A stretch of 64,000 nt of DNA from an uncultured Clostridia bacterium (GTDB taxonomy: Bacteria; Bacillota; Clostridia; Christensenellales; HGM11417), in assembly GCA_944332455.1 (NCBI GenBank), contig CALVJY010000004.1, positions 62,001 through 126,000 on the forward strand, read 5' to 3'. Shown piece by piece: positions 1 through 6,682 of this stretch. The position numbers were made by a program, and so were the translations under genes. How positions within the stretch are numbered: position 1 is the stretch's first letter; every line of letters starts with the position of its first letter. The notes beneath the pieces were generated by a model, which worked only from the letters and a program-made list of their open reading frames with translations, did no database searches and was not told the DNA's origin.

Positions 1-745
1 CGACCAAAAGCACGCCCTTGGGGATGCGGGCGCCCAGCTCGGAGAACTTTTTGGGGGTCTTTAAAAACTCCACGATCTCCTTGAGCTCTTCCTTCTCCTC
101 CTCGGCGCCGGCCACGTCCGAAAAGCGGACCTTGACGTTGTCGTTGGCCTTGGTCTTGACCCGGCCGAAGTTCATGGTCTTGGAACCGCCGCCGCTCATC
201 TGACGCATCATGACCGCGAACAATACGATCGTCAGAATGAGGAAGACGCCCGTGGAGATCAGCCCCGTCCAGTCCACGCCGGTCAGGCTGAGCTGGGTGC
301 GGGCGATCAGGGTGGCCGAGGCGTCGGAAAGGCTCACTTCCCGCTCGATGCGGCTGATCCACTCCGCAAAGCCGCCCTCGCCCGAAAAGTACCAGCTGGT
401 GGAATAGACCGGCCGGTTGTTGAGGTCGTACAGGGTGACGGTGTAGGCGTCGTAGGTGATCCGGCTGTAGGTACGGCCGGCGTTCAGGGCCCGGATGGGG
501 CCGATGCCGTCGATCACCAGAGTCTCCTCGGTGTTGCCGTCGCCGTCCACATCGTTTACGTCCTTCTGATAGACCCAGTTGCCGTCCTTGAACTGAAAAT
601 AGGCCCGTTCAATGAGCTGGGCAAATTCGTTCTGAGGCGGCTCCTTCGGACGGACGGTAAACAGATTGGCGAAGGCAAAATACAACACCAGGGCCACAAC
701 CAGGAAGCCGACGACGATGATGATTCTTTTGGTACTGTCTTTCAA
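1..745 (-). CDS. ftsH: ATP-dependent zinc metalloprotease FtsH, N-terminal part (cut by window edge)
   Basis: FtsH is a membrane-anchored AAA+ protease that degrades misfolded and short-lived membrane and cytosolic proteins. About 248 residues are visible. A first membrane segment lies at roughly residues 8-27, followed by an extracytoplasmic domain of about 125 residues that contains a DVDGDG stretch. A second membrane segment lies near residues 155-178, then the linker [12 protein letters not shown] and the start of the AAA domain ([21 protein letters not shown], ending IPKGVLLV). The Walker A loop, the second region of homology and the HEXXH zinc site lie beyond the edge. I chose the TTG start because AGGAGAGG sits 7 nt upstream and the protein begins with a short basic N-terminus before the first membrane segment. 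The extracytoplasmic domain is longer than in Bacillus FtsH. Identification is secure from domain order and the [12 protein letters not shown] motif. Confidence 0.93.
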   Translation of the reverse strand, partial: MKDSTKRIIIVVGFLVVALVLYFAFANLFTVRPKEPPQNEFAQLIERAYFQFKDGNWVYQKDVNDVDGDGNTEETLVIDGIGPIRALNAGRTYSRITYDAYTVTLYDLNNRPVYSTSWYFSGEGGFAEWISRIEREVSLSDASATLIARTQLSLTGVDWTGLISTGVFLILTIVLFAVMMRQMSGGGSKTMNFGRVKTKANDNVKVRFSDVAGAEEEKEELKEIVEFLKTPKKFSELGARIPKGVLLV

Positions 746-787
746 ATTTTCCTCTCCTTTCCCTGACACAGTTTAATATGCCGTTTT

Positions 788-816
788 ATTGTAACATATT
801 TTCATCAAATGGGCAA
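788..816 (-). promoter_or_regulatory. SigA-type promoter of ftsH
   Basis: On the minus strand TTGCCC is followed after 17 bp by TACAAT, giving a transcript that starts near 781 and a short leader before the TTG start at 745. Confidence 0.6.
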
Positions 817-973
817 ATATTATTTGCCACTTTCTCCCAAAGCGGAAAGCGTTCCGCACATTCTTAACCCGTATTTTACCAATTCAAACCCAAAACGGGG
901 TGATTGTTTGGTGAAAAATGCCTGAAAAACCAAACTACTTCTGTCGATCTCCGGAAAAAAGGGCCTTCTCGCT

Positions 974-2320
974 TTAAAAAGAGAACCGCGACAGGGGCAG
1001 GACCCCGCTTTCCTTTCCGCCTTCCTGCAAAAACATGACCATGTAGGCGGGATAGTAGGTGATCTTTCCCTTTGTCTCCACATTGGCAGAGGAAAACACA
1101 ACGGCCTGCGACAATTCGTAGTCCCGGACCTGCAGCACGTTGTTCAGGGCAGAATGGCGGGTGTAATCCTTGCCGCTTTTGACCTCGATGGGCAAAACTT
1201 TTCCATCGTGCTCCAGCACAAAATCCAACTCTCCCCATTTTTTGCTGGCATAGTAGTAGATCGGATAGCCGTGCGCCGTCAGTTCCTGGGCGATGACGTT
1301 TTCAAAGACGGCCCCCTTGTTGACCGCCTGCCGGGTGACGATCTGTAGCTTGACCGCACGGCCGTAGAGGCTGGTCAGCATCCCCACATCGGACAAAAAG
1401 AGTTTGAACAGCGAGGCCTTTTCGTTCAGCGCCAGGGGCAGAGCGGGGGCGGTCACATTGTAGCAGGGCAGCGCGACCCCCGCCGCCGTCAGCCAGAGAA
1501 ACCCCTCCCGCACCCTGTCGAACCGGGCCGCCTTCTGCACGTCGGAAATATTGAATCGCTTGTTTTTTTCGTTGAGCTCAGAGGGGATCAGATCGTAGAT
1601 CCGGGTCAAAAAGAGCCGCCTGTCCTCCGCCTCGTACTTGGTGAAGTCCTGCTTGTACTGCTCGATGATGGCGCGGTGTTCGGCCATGACGTCATCGATG
1701 TTGTTCGTCCGCCGGTACGTTTCCACCGCCGCCGGCATGCCCCCGATGATCAGGTAAAGATGAAAGATCTCGTCCATCCGCTCGTGGACAGAGGGATCTA
1801 CCGGCCGCTTCTGTTCGTAGCAGTCCCTCAGGTGCTCCGCCACTTCCGGAGACAGATTGAAAAGCTGCAAAAACTCCCCGAGATCCAGCGGATACATGGT
1901 GAGCGACTGCAGAGAGCCGACCGGCGCCGAGCGGATGTTCCGGATCTCCACGCCCAGCAGAGAGCCGCTCAGCACATAGCGGAACCGCCCGTCCTCCACC
2001 AGAAATTTGACAACCGTCACGATCTCCGGGAATTCCTGGATCTCATCGAAAAAGATCACGGTTTTGTGGGGGATCAGTTTCTTGGGCGAAAACAGGGAAA
2101 GTTTGAGGATGAGATCGTCTACGGTGGAAAACTGCCGCAGGACCTCCAGGACCTGCCGGTCCCGGATCAGGTTGAACTCCGCAAAATCCGCTTTCCGCTC
2201 GTTCAGCACGGCGCGTATGGTAAAGGTCTTGCCCACCTGCCGCGCCCCGCTGACGATCAGCGCCTTCCTGCTCTCCTCCAGCCAATGCACGATCTCCCCC
2301 TCGATCCTTCGCTTTAACAT
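974..2320 (-). CDS. AAA ATPase with C-terminal DUF4143 nuclease-like domain
   Basis: This is a standalone ATPase of the AAA_14 plus DUF4143 type. The Walker A motif is GARQVGKT at about residue 26 and Walker B is VIFFDEIQE near residue 92. The C-terminal part carries a PD-(D/E)XK-like signature, GELDFVLEHDG followed by IEVKSGK. Proteins of this family are widespread in gut anaerobes and their cellular role is not settled; links to mobile elements or defence are suggested only by distribution. The ATG at 2320 is preferred over the upstream in-frame GTG at 2329, because GGGAGG directly abuts that GTG but lies 9 nt from the ATG. It is the first of three such ATPases in this window (see 22570 and 40590), and the three are clearly divergent. 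It is monocistronic and transcribed from a promoter at 2347-2375. Confidence 0.85.
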   Translation of the reverse strand: MLKRRIEGEIVHWLEESRKALIVSGARQVGKTFTIRAVLNERKADFAEFNLIRDRQVLEVLRQFSTVDDLILKLSLFSPKKLIPHKTVIFFDEIQEFPEIVTVVKFLVEDGRFRYVLSGSLLGVEIRNIRSAPVGSLQSLTMYPLDLGEFLQLFNLSPEVAEHLRDCYEQKRPVDPSVHERMDEIFHLYLIIGGMPAAVETYRRTNNIDDVMAEHRAIIEQYKQDFTKYEAEDRRLFLTRIYDLIPSELNEKNKRFNISDVQKAARFDRVREGFLWLTAAGVALPCYNVTAPALPLALNEKASLFKLFLSDVGMLTSLYGRAVKLQIVTRQAVNKGAVFENVIAQELTAHGYPIYYYASKKWGELDFVLEHDGKVLPIEVKSGKDYTRHSALNNVLQVRDYELSQAVVFSSANVETKGKITYYPAYMVMFLQEGGKESGVLPLSRFSF

Positions 2321-2346
2321 CGCGTTCACCTCCCTCGGTCAGGAAG

Positions 2347-2375
2347 ATTATACCACATCCTTGACAAAAAGGCAA
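2347..2375 (-). promoter_or_regulatory. SigA-type promoter of the DUF4143 ATPase
   Basis: Minus-strand TTGCCT, 17 bp, TATAAT. The -35 box lies inside the first unit of the 33-bp tandem repeat described next, so repeat number could affect promoter surroundings. Confidence 0.7.
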
Positions 2376-2488
2376 GGTTTCAAACCCCTGTTTTTGACAA
2401 AAATCCAAACTCAAAACGGGGCGTTTTTGACAAAAATCCAAACCGGAAAAGCCCCCGTTTTGACAAAAATCCAAAAATTCCGCCTTCC
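2361..2488. repeat. 33-bp tandem repeat, four units, upstream of the ATPase gene
   Basis: The string TTGACAAAAA recurs at 2361, 2394, 2427 and 2460, an exact 33-bp period; the last three units share TTGACAAAAATCCAAA. The rest of the 2.3-2.8 kb gap (2489-2807) is G+C-rich and shows no credible gene or structured element. Confidence 0.8.
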
Positions 2489-2807
2489 GGGCCGGAAAAA
2501 GCCGGGAAAAATCCGGGATCAACCGCCCCCGCATTCGGGCAGGAGCGGTCGGCCGGTCCGGGTTCCGCCGCCGAAGCGGAAGCCGGTCTGCCTGACCTCG
2601 TGCCGCTTTCATCGGCGCGGCTCGAAAGGCGTTTTCAGGCGTCGAATGGCGCCGGCAGCTTCCCGCTGCAAACGGCTTCGAAAATGCCCGGACCGTCTTC
2701 GTTCCCCCTTCGGGCAGACCGGACGGGCAACCCGAAGAGCGGGCGCAAGGGAAAAAACAGGGGCAGGACCTTTGGCCCTGCCCCGGCGCGCCGGACGAAT
2801 GAACCTT

Positions 2808-3320
2808 TTACAGCTCCTGAAAGCGGCGGATGCAGAAGCGCGCGATCAGGAACAGACACAGCAGCGCCCCGATGACCGCGGCAAAATAGTAGACGGTGTA
2901 CCAGCCGTTGGGGATGACCACCATGGACAGCAGTCCCCCCGTCCCCTGGATCTCGATGGTGTTGAAGTTGGCGAACAGCACCACCATGGTGACCACCAGG
3001 GCCAGGAAGATCCCCAGAAGGAAGAGCGGAGAAGCTCTTTTGACCTGGGGTACAAAGGAGAGCGCCAGCCCGGCCAGGGGCAGCACCAGCATTAAAAAGG
3101 CCACCGGAAAGCCCGAAAAGGAGGCGCTCCAGTTGCGGACGTAGGACATGGCCTCCCCCGTGCAGGTCGCAAGATGCCACAGCGAGATCGGCTGATCCGA
3201 AAACGATGTGTTGCCCAGGGGGGTGGAGATGTTCACCGGAAACATGGGCACAAAAAAGAGGACGGCCAGGATCAGCGCGCAGGCGCGCAGCGCCCACCGG
3301 ACCACAGGTTGATCGAACAT
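2808..3320 (-). CDS. Four-helix membrane protein of unknown function
   Basis: A 170-residue hydrophobic protein. The start MFDQPVVRWALR is chosen because GGAGGAG lies 6 nt upstream; an in-frame extension further upstream would run through the terminator of the preceding gene. Four likely membrane segments can be seen: residues 9-25 (ACALILAVLFFVPMF), about 67-88 (FPVAFLMLVLPLAGLALSF), about 96-117 (LFLLGIFLALVVTMVVLF) and about 139-160 (YYFAAVIGALLCLFLIA), with an outside loop rich in N, T and S after the first. The C-terminus is basic. I recognise no family. It follows the epimerase gene but is separated from it by an intrinsic terminator, so co-transcription would be partial at most. Confidence 0.65.
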   Translation of the reverse strand: MFDQPVVRWALRACALILAVLFFVPMFPVNISTPLGNTSFSDQPISLWHLATCTGEAMSYVRNWSASFSGFPVAFLMLVLPLAGLALSFVPQVKRASPLFLLGIFLALVVTMVVLFANFNTIEIQGTGGLLSMVVIPNGWYTVYYFAAVIGALLCLFLIARFCIRRFQEL

Positions 3321-3335
3321 GGAGAACTCCTCCCG

Positions 3336-3361
3336 AAAAAAAGCCGGCCCGCGGGCCGGCA
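3336..3361 (-). terminator. Intrinsic terminator after the epimerase gene
   Basis: A perfect GCCGGCCCG/CGGGCCGGC stem on the minus strand is followed by eight Ts. It lies between the epimerase stop codon and the next ribosome binding site. Confidence 0.85.
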
Positions 3362-3371
3362 AGAGGCTCTG

Positions 3372-4235
3372 TCAGCCGTGGATGCGGTACTGGAAGGACT
3401 TGTCGTAGGTCTCTCCGGGGGCCAGCCGCACCATTTTTTCCTTCTGGGTGATGTCGCCGGCAAAGCTCTCGGCGTCGTCGCAGCCCTCGCAGGGCTCGAT
3501 GCAGACAAAGCCGTCCCCCTTGCTCCAGATGATCAGCACGGGGAAGCCCTTGAAGGTGACCTTGACCTCCGCGCCGTCGTTGACGTTTTTCAGGGTCACG
3601 CAGTCGGAGACCAGATCCTTGAAGATCAGGGCGTCCTGCGCGAACAGCTCGGGGGTCAGCTTTAAGATCTTGGTGTCCTTCAGATACTCCTCGGGCTGAT
3701 CGGAGAGCAGTTTGCGCTTGAAGTAGCGCCCGGCGTTTTCGGGCTGTTCGAACTCCAGGTAGAAGTCGGTGAAGTTTTCCCCCTCCCGCTCGTTGCACAA
3801 AAAGGCGGTGTGGCCGCCCGCCGAGAAGTAAAGATCCCTCTCCGAGCGGTTGACGACCTCGAAATTGACGTCCAGCGAGTGGCCGATCAGGGTGTAGGTG
3901 ACGTAAAACTCGAACTGAAAGGGGTACATCTTCAGGGTGTACTCGTTTTCGGTCAGGCGGTAGGTCACGCTGGTGACGTCCTTTTTGATCATCTCGAAAT
4001 CGAGATCCCGGGCGAACCCGTGCGAAGTCATGGGGTAAGCCTTGCCGTCCACGATCAGCTGACCGTCCTTGCAGTTGCCCACCACCGGGAACAGAATGGG
4101 GCTCTTGCGCTTCCACAGCTCCCCGGCCTGCCAGAGAAATTCCCGCCCCGTCTTTTTGTAGACGATGGAGGAGAGTTCCGCTCCCTTCTCGATGCTTCCC
4201 ACCTTCAGGTGCTCGTTTTCGATCCAGTATTCCAT
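3372..4235 (-). CDS. Aldose 1-epimerase family protein (LacX-like)
   Basis: The product (287 residues) belongs to the galactose-mutarotase-like superfamily, whose members interconvert alpha and beta anomers of hexoses. Its length and opening (YWIENEHLKVGSIEKGAELSSI) match the LacX/YeaD-type branch rather than classical GalM. Conserved features include RKSPILFPVVGNC near residue 45, a TSHGFARD motif around residue 70 with the conserved histidine, GGHTAFLC near residue 140 and the C-terminal IEPCEGCDDAESF segment with an acidic residue expected at the active site. The second of two adjacent ATGs is preferred because GGGAGG is 6 nt from it and only 3 nt from the first. galT lies 30 kb away, so this is not a Leloir operon. 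The exact substrate cannot be told from sequence. Confidence 0.82.
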   Translation of the reverse strand: MEYWIENEHLKVGSIEKGAELSSIVYKKTGREFLWQAGELWKRKSPILFPVVGNCKDGQLIVDGKAYPMTSHGFARDLDFEMIKKDVTSVTYRLTENEYTLKMYPFQFEFYVTYTLIGHSLDVNFEVVNRSERDLYFSAGGHTAFLCNEREGENFTDFYLEFEQPENAGRYFKRKLLSDQPEEYLKDTKILKLTPELFAQDALIFKDLVSDCVTLKNVNDGAEVKVTFKGFPVLIIWSKGDGFVCIEPCEGCDDAESFAGDITQKEKMVRLAPGETYDKSFQYRIHG

Positions 4236-4283
4236 CATTGACCTCCCACGCCGGCAGTGTTTTCGGGCCGCGCGGCTTTCTTT

Positions 4284-4313
4284 ATTCTATCATATTCGGC
4301 TCCGTGAAGTCAA
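4284..4313 (-). promoter_or_regulatory. SigA-type promoter of the epimerase gene
   Basis: Minus-strand TTGACT, 18 bp, TAGAAT, about 50 bp upstream of the ATG. Confidence 0.65.
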
Positions 4314-4348
4314 ATACATTTGCCCGAAGTCGAAAATTGTCTTTTGGC

Positions 4349-4412
4349 GGGGTGCCTGAAGGCACATCCTGTACGCCCAGGCGGCAGCGCCGCCGGGCAA
4401 CGCGCTCACTCT
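4349..4412. repeat. REP-like hairpin module (GTGCC...GGCAC plus GTACGCCCA)
   Basis: GTGCCTGAAGGCAC is followed by ATCCTGTACGCCCA and the palindrome GGCGGCAGCGCCGCC. The same pair of parts recurs more than fifteen times in intergenic DNA of this window, for example at 15400, 25690, 39015, 49110, 58790 and 61490. Confidence 0.8.
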
Positions 4413-4529
4413 AAGAGCATGGAAAAATAACCTTTATGCAAGTATATATGATAATATATCTCCCCGGCAAGAAAATATTTCCCCCAAGCCGTCAAACCGG
4501 CGCGGAGGAAGAAATGTCCGGGTTTTGCT

Positions 4530-4778
4530 TTGAATTTAGTGTAAATCAGCACCTTTTTCAAAGTCAGTTCTAAGATTAAACCTTCCCCCAGGGCATCAAA
4601 CCGAAACAGATCAAAGGCCAACACAACTTTTCACTTTGAATTTAGTGTAAATTGACACCTTTTTCAAAGTGAATTCTATGATGATATGCTTTTCCGGAAC
4701 GTCGATCCGGCATGGAGGAAGAAAGGTTCGGGTTTTCACTTTGAATTTGGTGTAAATTGACACCTTTTTCAAAGTGAA
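4530..4778. repeat. Three copies of a roughly 103-bp repeat with a nested hairpin core
   Basis: Each copy carries CACTTTGAA and TTCAAAGTG as outer arms around an inner GTGT...ACAC pair. Cores lie at about 4530, 4634 and 4738. The sequence between cores is less conserved but shares purine-rich GGAGGAAGAAA. No protein-coding gene is evident in 4239-5123. Confidence 0.75.
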
Positions 4779-4916
4779 GTTCCTTGTGCCTGATTGAACA
4801 GTCCTGTCGGGCGGCGGAAATATTCAGTGCGGAGGCCGCAGCCGGACTGCCCAAAGCCCGTTAAGTTTGCCTCTTTTTAGCCGGGATTTTTGGGTAAAAT
4901 ACAGTATTTCCGTTCT

Positions 4917-4939
4917 AAAATACAGTACTACTGTATTTT
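4917..4939. promoter_or_regulatory. Perfect AT-rich palindrome, possible operator
   Basis: AAAATACAGTA and TACTGTATTTT flank a single C. Partial copies (AAAATACAGTATTTCCG and AGTATTACTGTGTTTCCG) stand on both sides, so this resembles a cluster of regulator sites. No gene start lies directly beside it, so its target is unknown. Confidence 0.45.
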
Positions 4940-5082
4940 GATAAAGTATTACTGTGTTTCCGGGACAAACAGATAAAAATATGTTATCATAAATATAAAC
5001 TTGATATTTTTCCTCTCGGAGGCTTTTAAAAATACCAATGCCGCGCGCCTGTTTACCCTCGCAAAAACCTGCTTACTCTCGC

Positions 5083-5124
5083 AAAAAAAGGCCCAGCCCG
5101 ATCGATGGGAACGGGCGGGGCCTT
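5083..5124 (-). terminator. Terminator of the XRE repressor gene
   Basis: AAGGCCC pairs with GGGCCTT and is followed on the minus strand by seven Ts. The stem begins at the stop codon of the repressor. Confidence 0.7.
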
Positions 5125-5336
5125 CAGGTGTTGTCGCTCAAGCCCAGCAGATAATCCGCCGTGACGTTGAAAATTTTGCAAAGTTCCATCAGGGTGTCCA
5201 GGTCGGGCTGCCGGTTTCCGTTTTCCCAATGACAAACCGTCCCCTGCGACACGTGGGCTTTGGCGGCTAAGGTCCGCTGATTCATTTTTGCTTCCAGCCG
5301 AAGTTCTTTCAGCCGCTCCGGGAATGTCGTCTGCAT
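5124..5336 (-). CDS. XRE/Cro-cI family transcriptional repressor
   Basis: A 70-residue protein that is essentially one helix-turn-helix domain: RLKELRLEAKMNQRTLAAKAHVSQGTVCHWENGNRQPD, with the turn and recognition helix at about residues 20-40, and the SinR/cI-like ending FNVTADYLLGL. It binds DNA as a dimer in this family. It is divergent from the 5483 gene, and two matching palindromes (ATTACATAATGTAAT and TGATTACA...TGTAATCA) lie in the shared region; these are its likely operators. The ATG lies only 6 nt after a TATAAT box, so the message is predicted to begin at or beside the start codon, as for lambda cI from PRM. There is no Shine-Dalgarno sequence, which agrees with that. Confidence 0.88.
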   Translation of the reverse strand: MQTTFPERLKELRLEAKMNQRTLAAKAHVSQGTVCHWENGNRQPDLDTLMELCKIFNVTADYLLGLSDNT

Positions 5337-5342
5337 GGTTAA

Positions 5343-5454
5343 ATTATAGCACGCCGCGGGCGATTTTGGAAAAAATATTACATAATGTAATCACATCACT
5401 TGACATTCCGCTGCACATTTGTTATCATAAAACCGTGATTACATTTTGTAATCA
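5343..5454. promoter_or_regulatory. Divergent promoters and paired operators of the XRE switch
   Basis: Leftward promoter: TTCCAA, 17 bp, TATAAT (5343-5371). Rightward promoter: TTGACA, 17 bp, TATCAT (5400-5428). Operator 1 at 5377-5393 abuts both -35 boxes. Operator 2 at 5436-5454 (TGATTACATTTTGTAATCA, 8+3+8 palindrome) covers the rightward transcription start. This layout lets one repressor control both directions. Confidence 0.75.
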
Positions 5455-5482
5455 AAAAAATAAAAAGGAGAGATCACATACA

Positions 5483-5809
5483 ATGAGATCAATGCTGTAC
5501 GACCTGCATTACAAGGTCAAGATCAAAGAATGGATCGGTTTGGCCGCCAAGGAGATCGAAAAAGAGGACTGGGGCCGCACTCAGGAGGAGGAAGAGGATC
5601 TGAAAGCCGTTGTGCCCCAGGAGCACTGGGACCGGATCGAGGCGCTGACCGCAAAGTGCGAGGACCGCCTGGACGCCCTCTACTTCCGGGTGCTGGTGCG
5701 CACTCTGAACCTGGGCCTTCAGCTCGGCGCGGAGATCGAGTACTACGCCAACCCCCTGTGTCTGGAGCGGCAAAAGGAGGACTGGCCCTACGGCGCCCCC
5801 ACTGCATGA
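5483..5809 (+). CDS. Small acidic protein of unknown function, XRE-controlled
   Basis: A 108-residue protein, rich in Glu and predicted mostly helical (KIKEWIGLAAKEIEKEDWGRTQEEEEDLKAVVP, then DRIEALTAKCEDRLDALYFRVLVRTLNLGLQLG). No signal peptide or membrane segment is seen and I recognise no family. The ATG at 5483 is chosen because AAGGAG lies 12 nt upstream and the transcript starts near 5435; an upstream in-frame extension would cross the promoter. It is divergent from the XRE repressor and its transcription start is covered by an operator, so it is probably the regulated partner. Whether the pair is a small mobile-element remnant or a toxin-antitoxin-like unit cannot be decided from sequence. 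Confidence 0.65.
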   Translation: MRSMLYDLHYKVKIKEWIGLAAKEIEKEDWGRTQEEEEDLKAVVPQEHWDRIEALTAKCEDRLDALYFRVLVRTLNLGLQLGAEIEYYANPLCLERQKEDWPYGAPTA

Positions 5810-5873
5810 CCGCGCCCGATGTCGTGCTGTTATCCGAAAAAATTAATTTGCGCTTTACAAGAAGAACATGGGA

Positions 5874-5909
5874 AGCGCCCCTCCGTCAGGTACGGAGGGG
5901 CGCTCTTTC
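5874..5909. terminator. Bidirectional terminator between 5483 gene and yoeB
   Basis: AGCGCCCCTCCGT pairs with ACGGAGGGGCGCT around a 5-nt loop; T-rich sequence follows on the plus strand and GTTCTTCTTGT on the minus strand. Confidence 0.75.
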
Positions 5910-5924
5910 TTCTGCCAAGGTTTT

Positions 5925-6179
5925 TTATTCATAGTGCGTCCACATCCTGAGGACCTTGATCGTACCTTCCTTTTCCAGCACTTCATAGACCAGACGATGC
6001 TGGACGTTGATCCGCCGGGAATAGACGTTTTCCCTGTCCACCAGCTTTTCGTAAGGGGGCGCGAAGGGATCTTCTTCCAGCACCGACAGAAGGCGGCCGA
6101 TTTTGGCTCTGTGCGGGCTTTTGACTGCCTTTTCGTAGTCTTTGGCCGCCTGACGGGTAAAGACGATCTGCCAGTTCAC
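5925..6179 (-). CDS. yoeB: YoeB/Txe family toxin (ribosome-dependent mRNA endonuclease)
   Basis: The toxin is a RelE-fold endoribonuclease that cleaves mRNA in the ribosomal A site. Starting at the GTG that overlaps the antitoxin stop (TGA inside GTGA), the product is 84 residues, the usual YoeB length. It shows VNWQIVFTRQAAKDYEKAV at the N-terminus, the central LLSVLEEDPFAPPYEKL with the conserved glutamate, SRRINVQHRLVYEV and the terminal MWTHYE containing the catalytic histidine expected at the penultimate region. A longer in-frame reading from upstream would overlap the antitoxin by about 40 nt and adds residues foreign to the family. It is translationally coupled to yefM and shares its promoter. 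Confidence 0.92.
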   Translation of the reverse strand: MNWQIVFTRQAAKDYEKAVKSPHRAKIGRLLSVLEEDPFAPPYEKLVDRENVYSRRINVQHRLVYEVLEKEGTIKVLRMWTHYE

Positions 6180-6430
6180 CGCAGATCCTCTTTCCAGTTC
6201 AGCCGGACGCATTCCGAGACCGGCGTAGCCAGCCCCTGATCGATGGATTCCCTCATGCCGGGAATGCCGTAAAGAAAACAGGTCTCCTCCAGACTGCGCA
6301 GATATTCCTCGCTGACTACTGCCGCCGTCCCGTTTTTGGTGGTCACCAGCACGGTTTCGTCGCGCAGCGCGGCCGCGTCCAGATAGTCAAACAGATGTTT
6401 CCTGAAATTCGTGGCATTGGTAATGGACAT
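6176..6430 (-). CDS. yefM: YefM/Phd family antitoxin
   Basis: The antitoxin (84 residues) neutralises YoeB and represses its own operon. The N-terminal DNA-binding part reads MSITNATNFRKHLFDYLDAA, followed by VLVTTKNGTAAVVSEEYLRSLEET, which is typical of the Phd/YefM fold, and a C-terminal toxin-binding tail ending NWKEDLR. The ATG at 6430 is preferred to an upstream TTG because AGGAGG lies 9 nt from it and abuts the TTG. Its stop codon overlaps the toxin GTG start. A palindromic operator overlaps the -10 box, consistent with autorepression. Confidence 0.92.
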   Translation of the reverse strand: MSITNATNFRKHLFDYLDAAALRDETVLVTTKNGTAAVVSEEYLRSLEETCFLYGIPGMRESIDQGLATPVSECVRLNWKEDLR

Positions 6431-6455
6431 GCTGACCAACCTCCTTACTTCATTC

Positions 6456-6491
6456 TATGTACATTATAGCGTACATATTCCGGTTTGTCAA
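6456..6491 (-). promoter_or_regulatory. Promoter and autorepressor operator of yefM-yoeB
   Basis: Minus-strand TTGACA, 17 bp, TATAAT is a near-consensus promoter. The palindrome TATGTAC...GTACATA (6456-6477) encloses the -10 box, so bound antitoxin would occlude it. YefM sites with a core TGTACA are known in other bacteria; TGTAC is present in both half-sites here. Confidence 0.85.
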
Positions 6492-6682
6492 CCCTTTTTT
6501 CAAAAATTTTGCCCCGTCCCTCTCCCCTGCCGCCCGGCAGCGCAAAAGCCAAAGGGCAGCCGCTCCGGCCTCCGACGGGTCAGGAGCCGTCCCAGCTTCC
6601 AATGGGTTCGGGACTGTCCTTCTCCCCCTGCCGCCCAGCCGATATTAAAGCAAAGACTGACCGGTCCGGCATCGTGCGGCGC

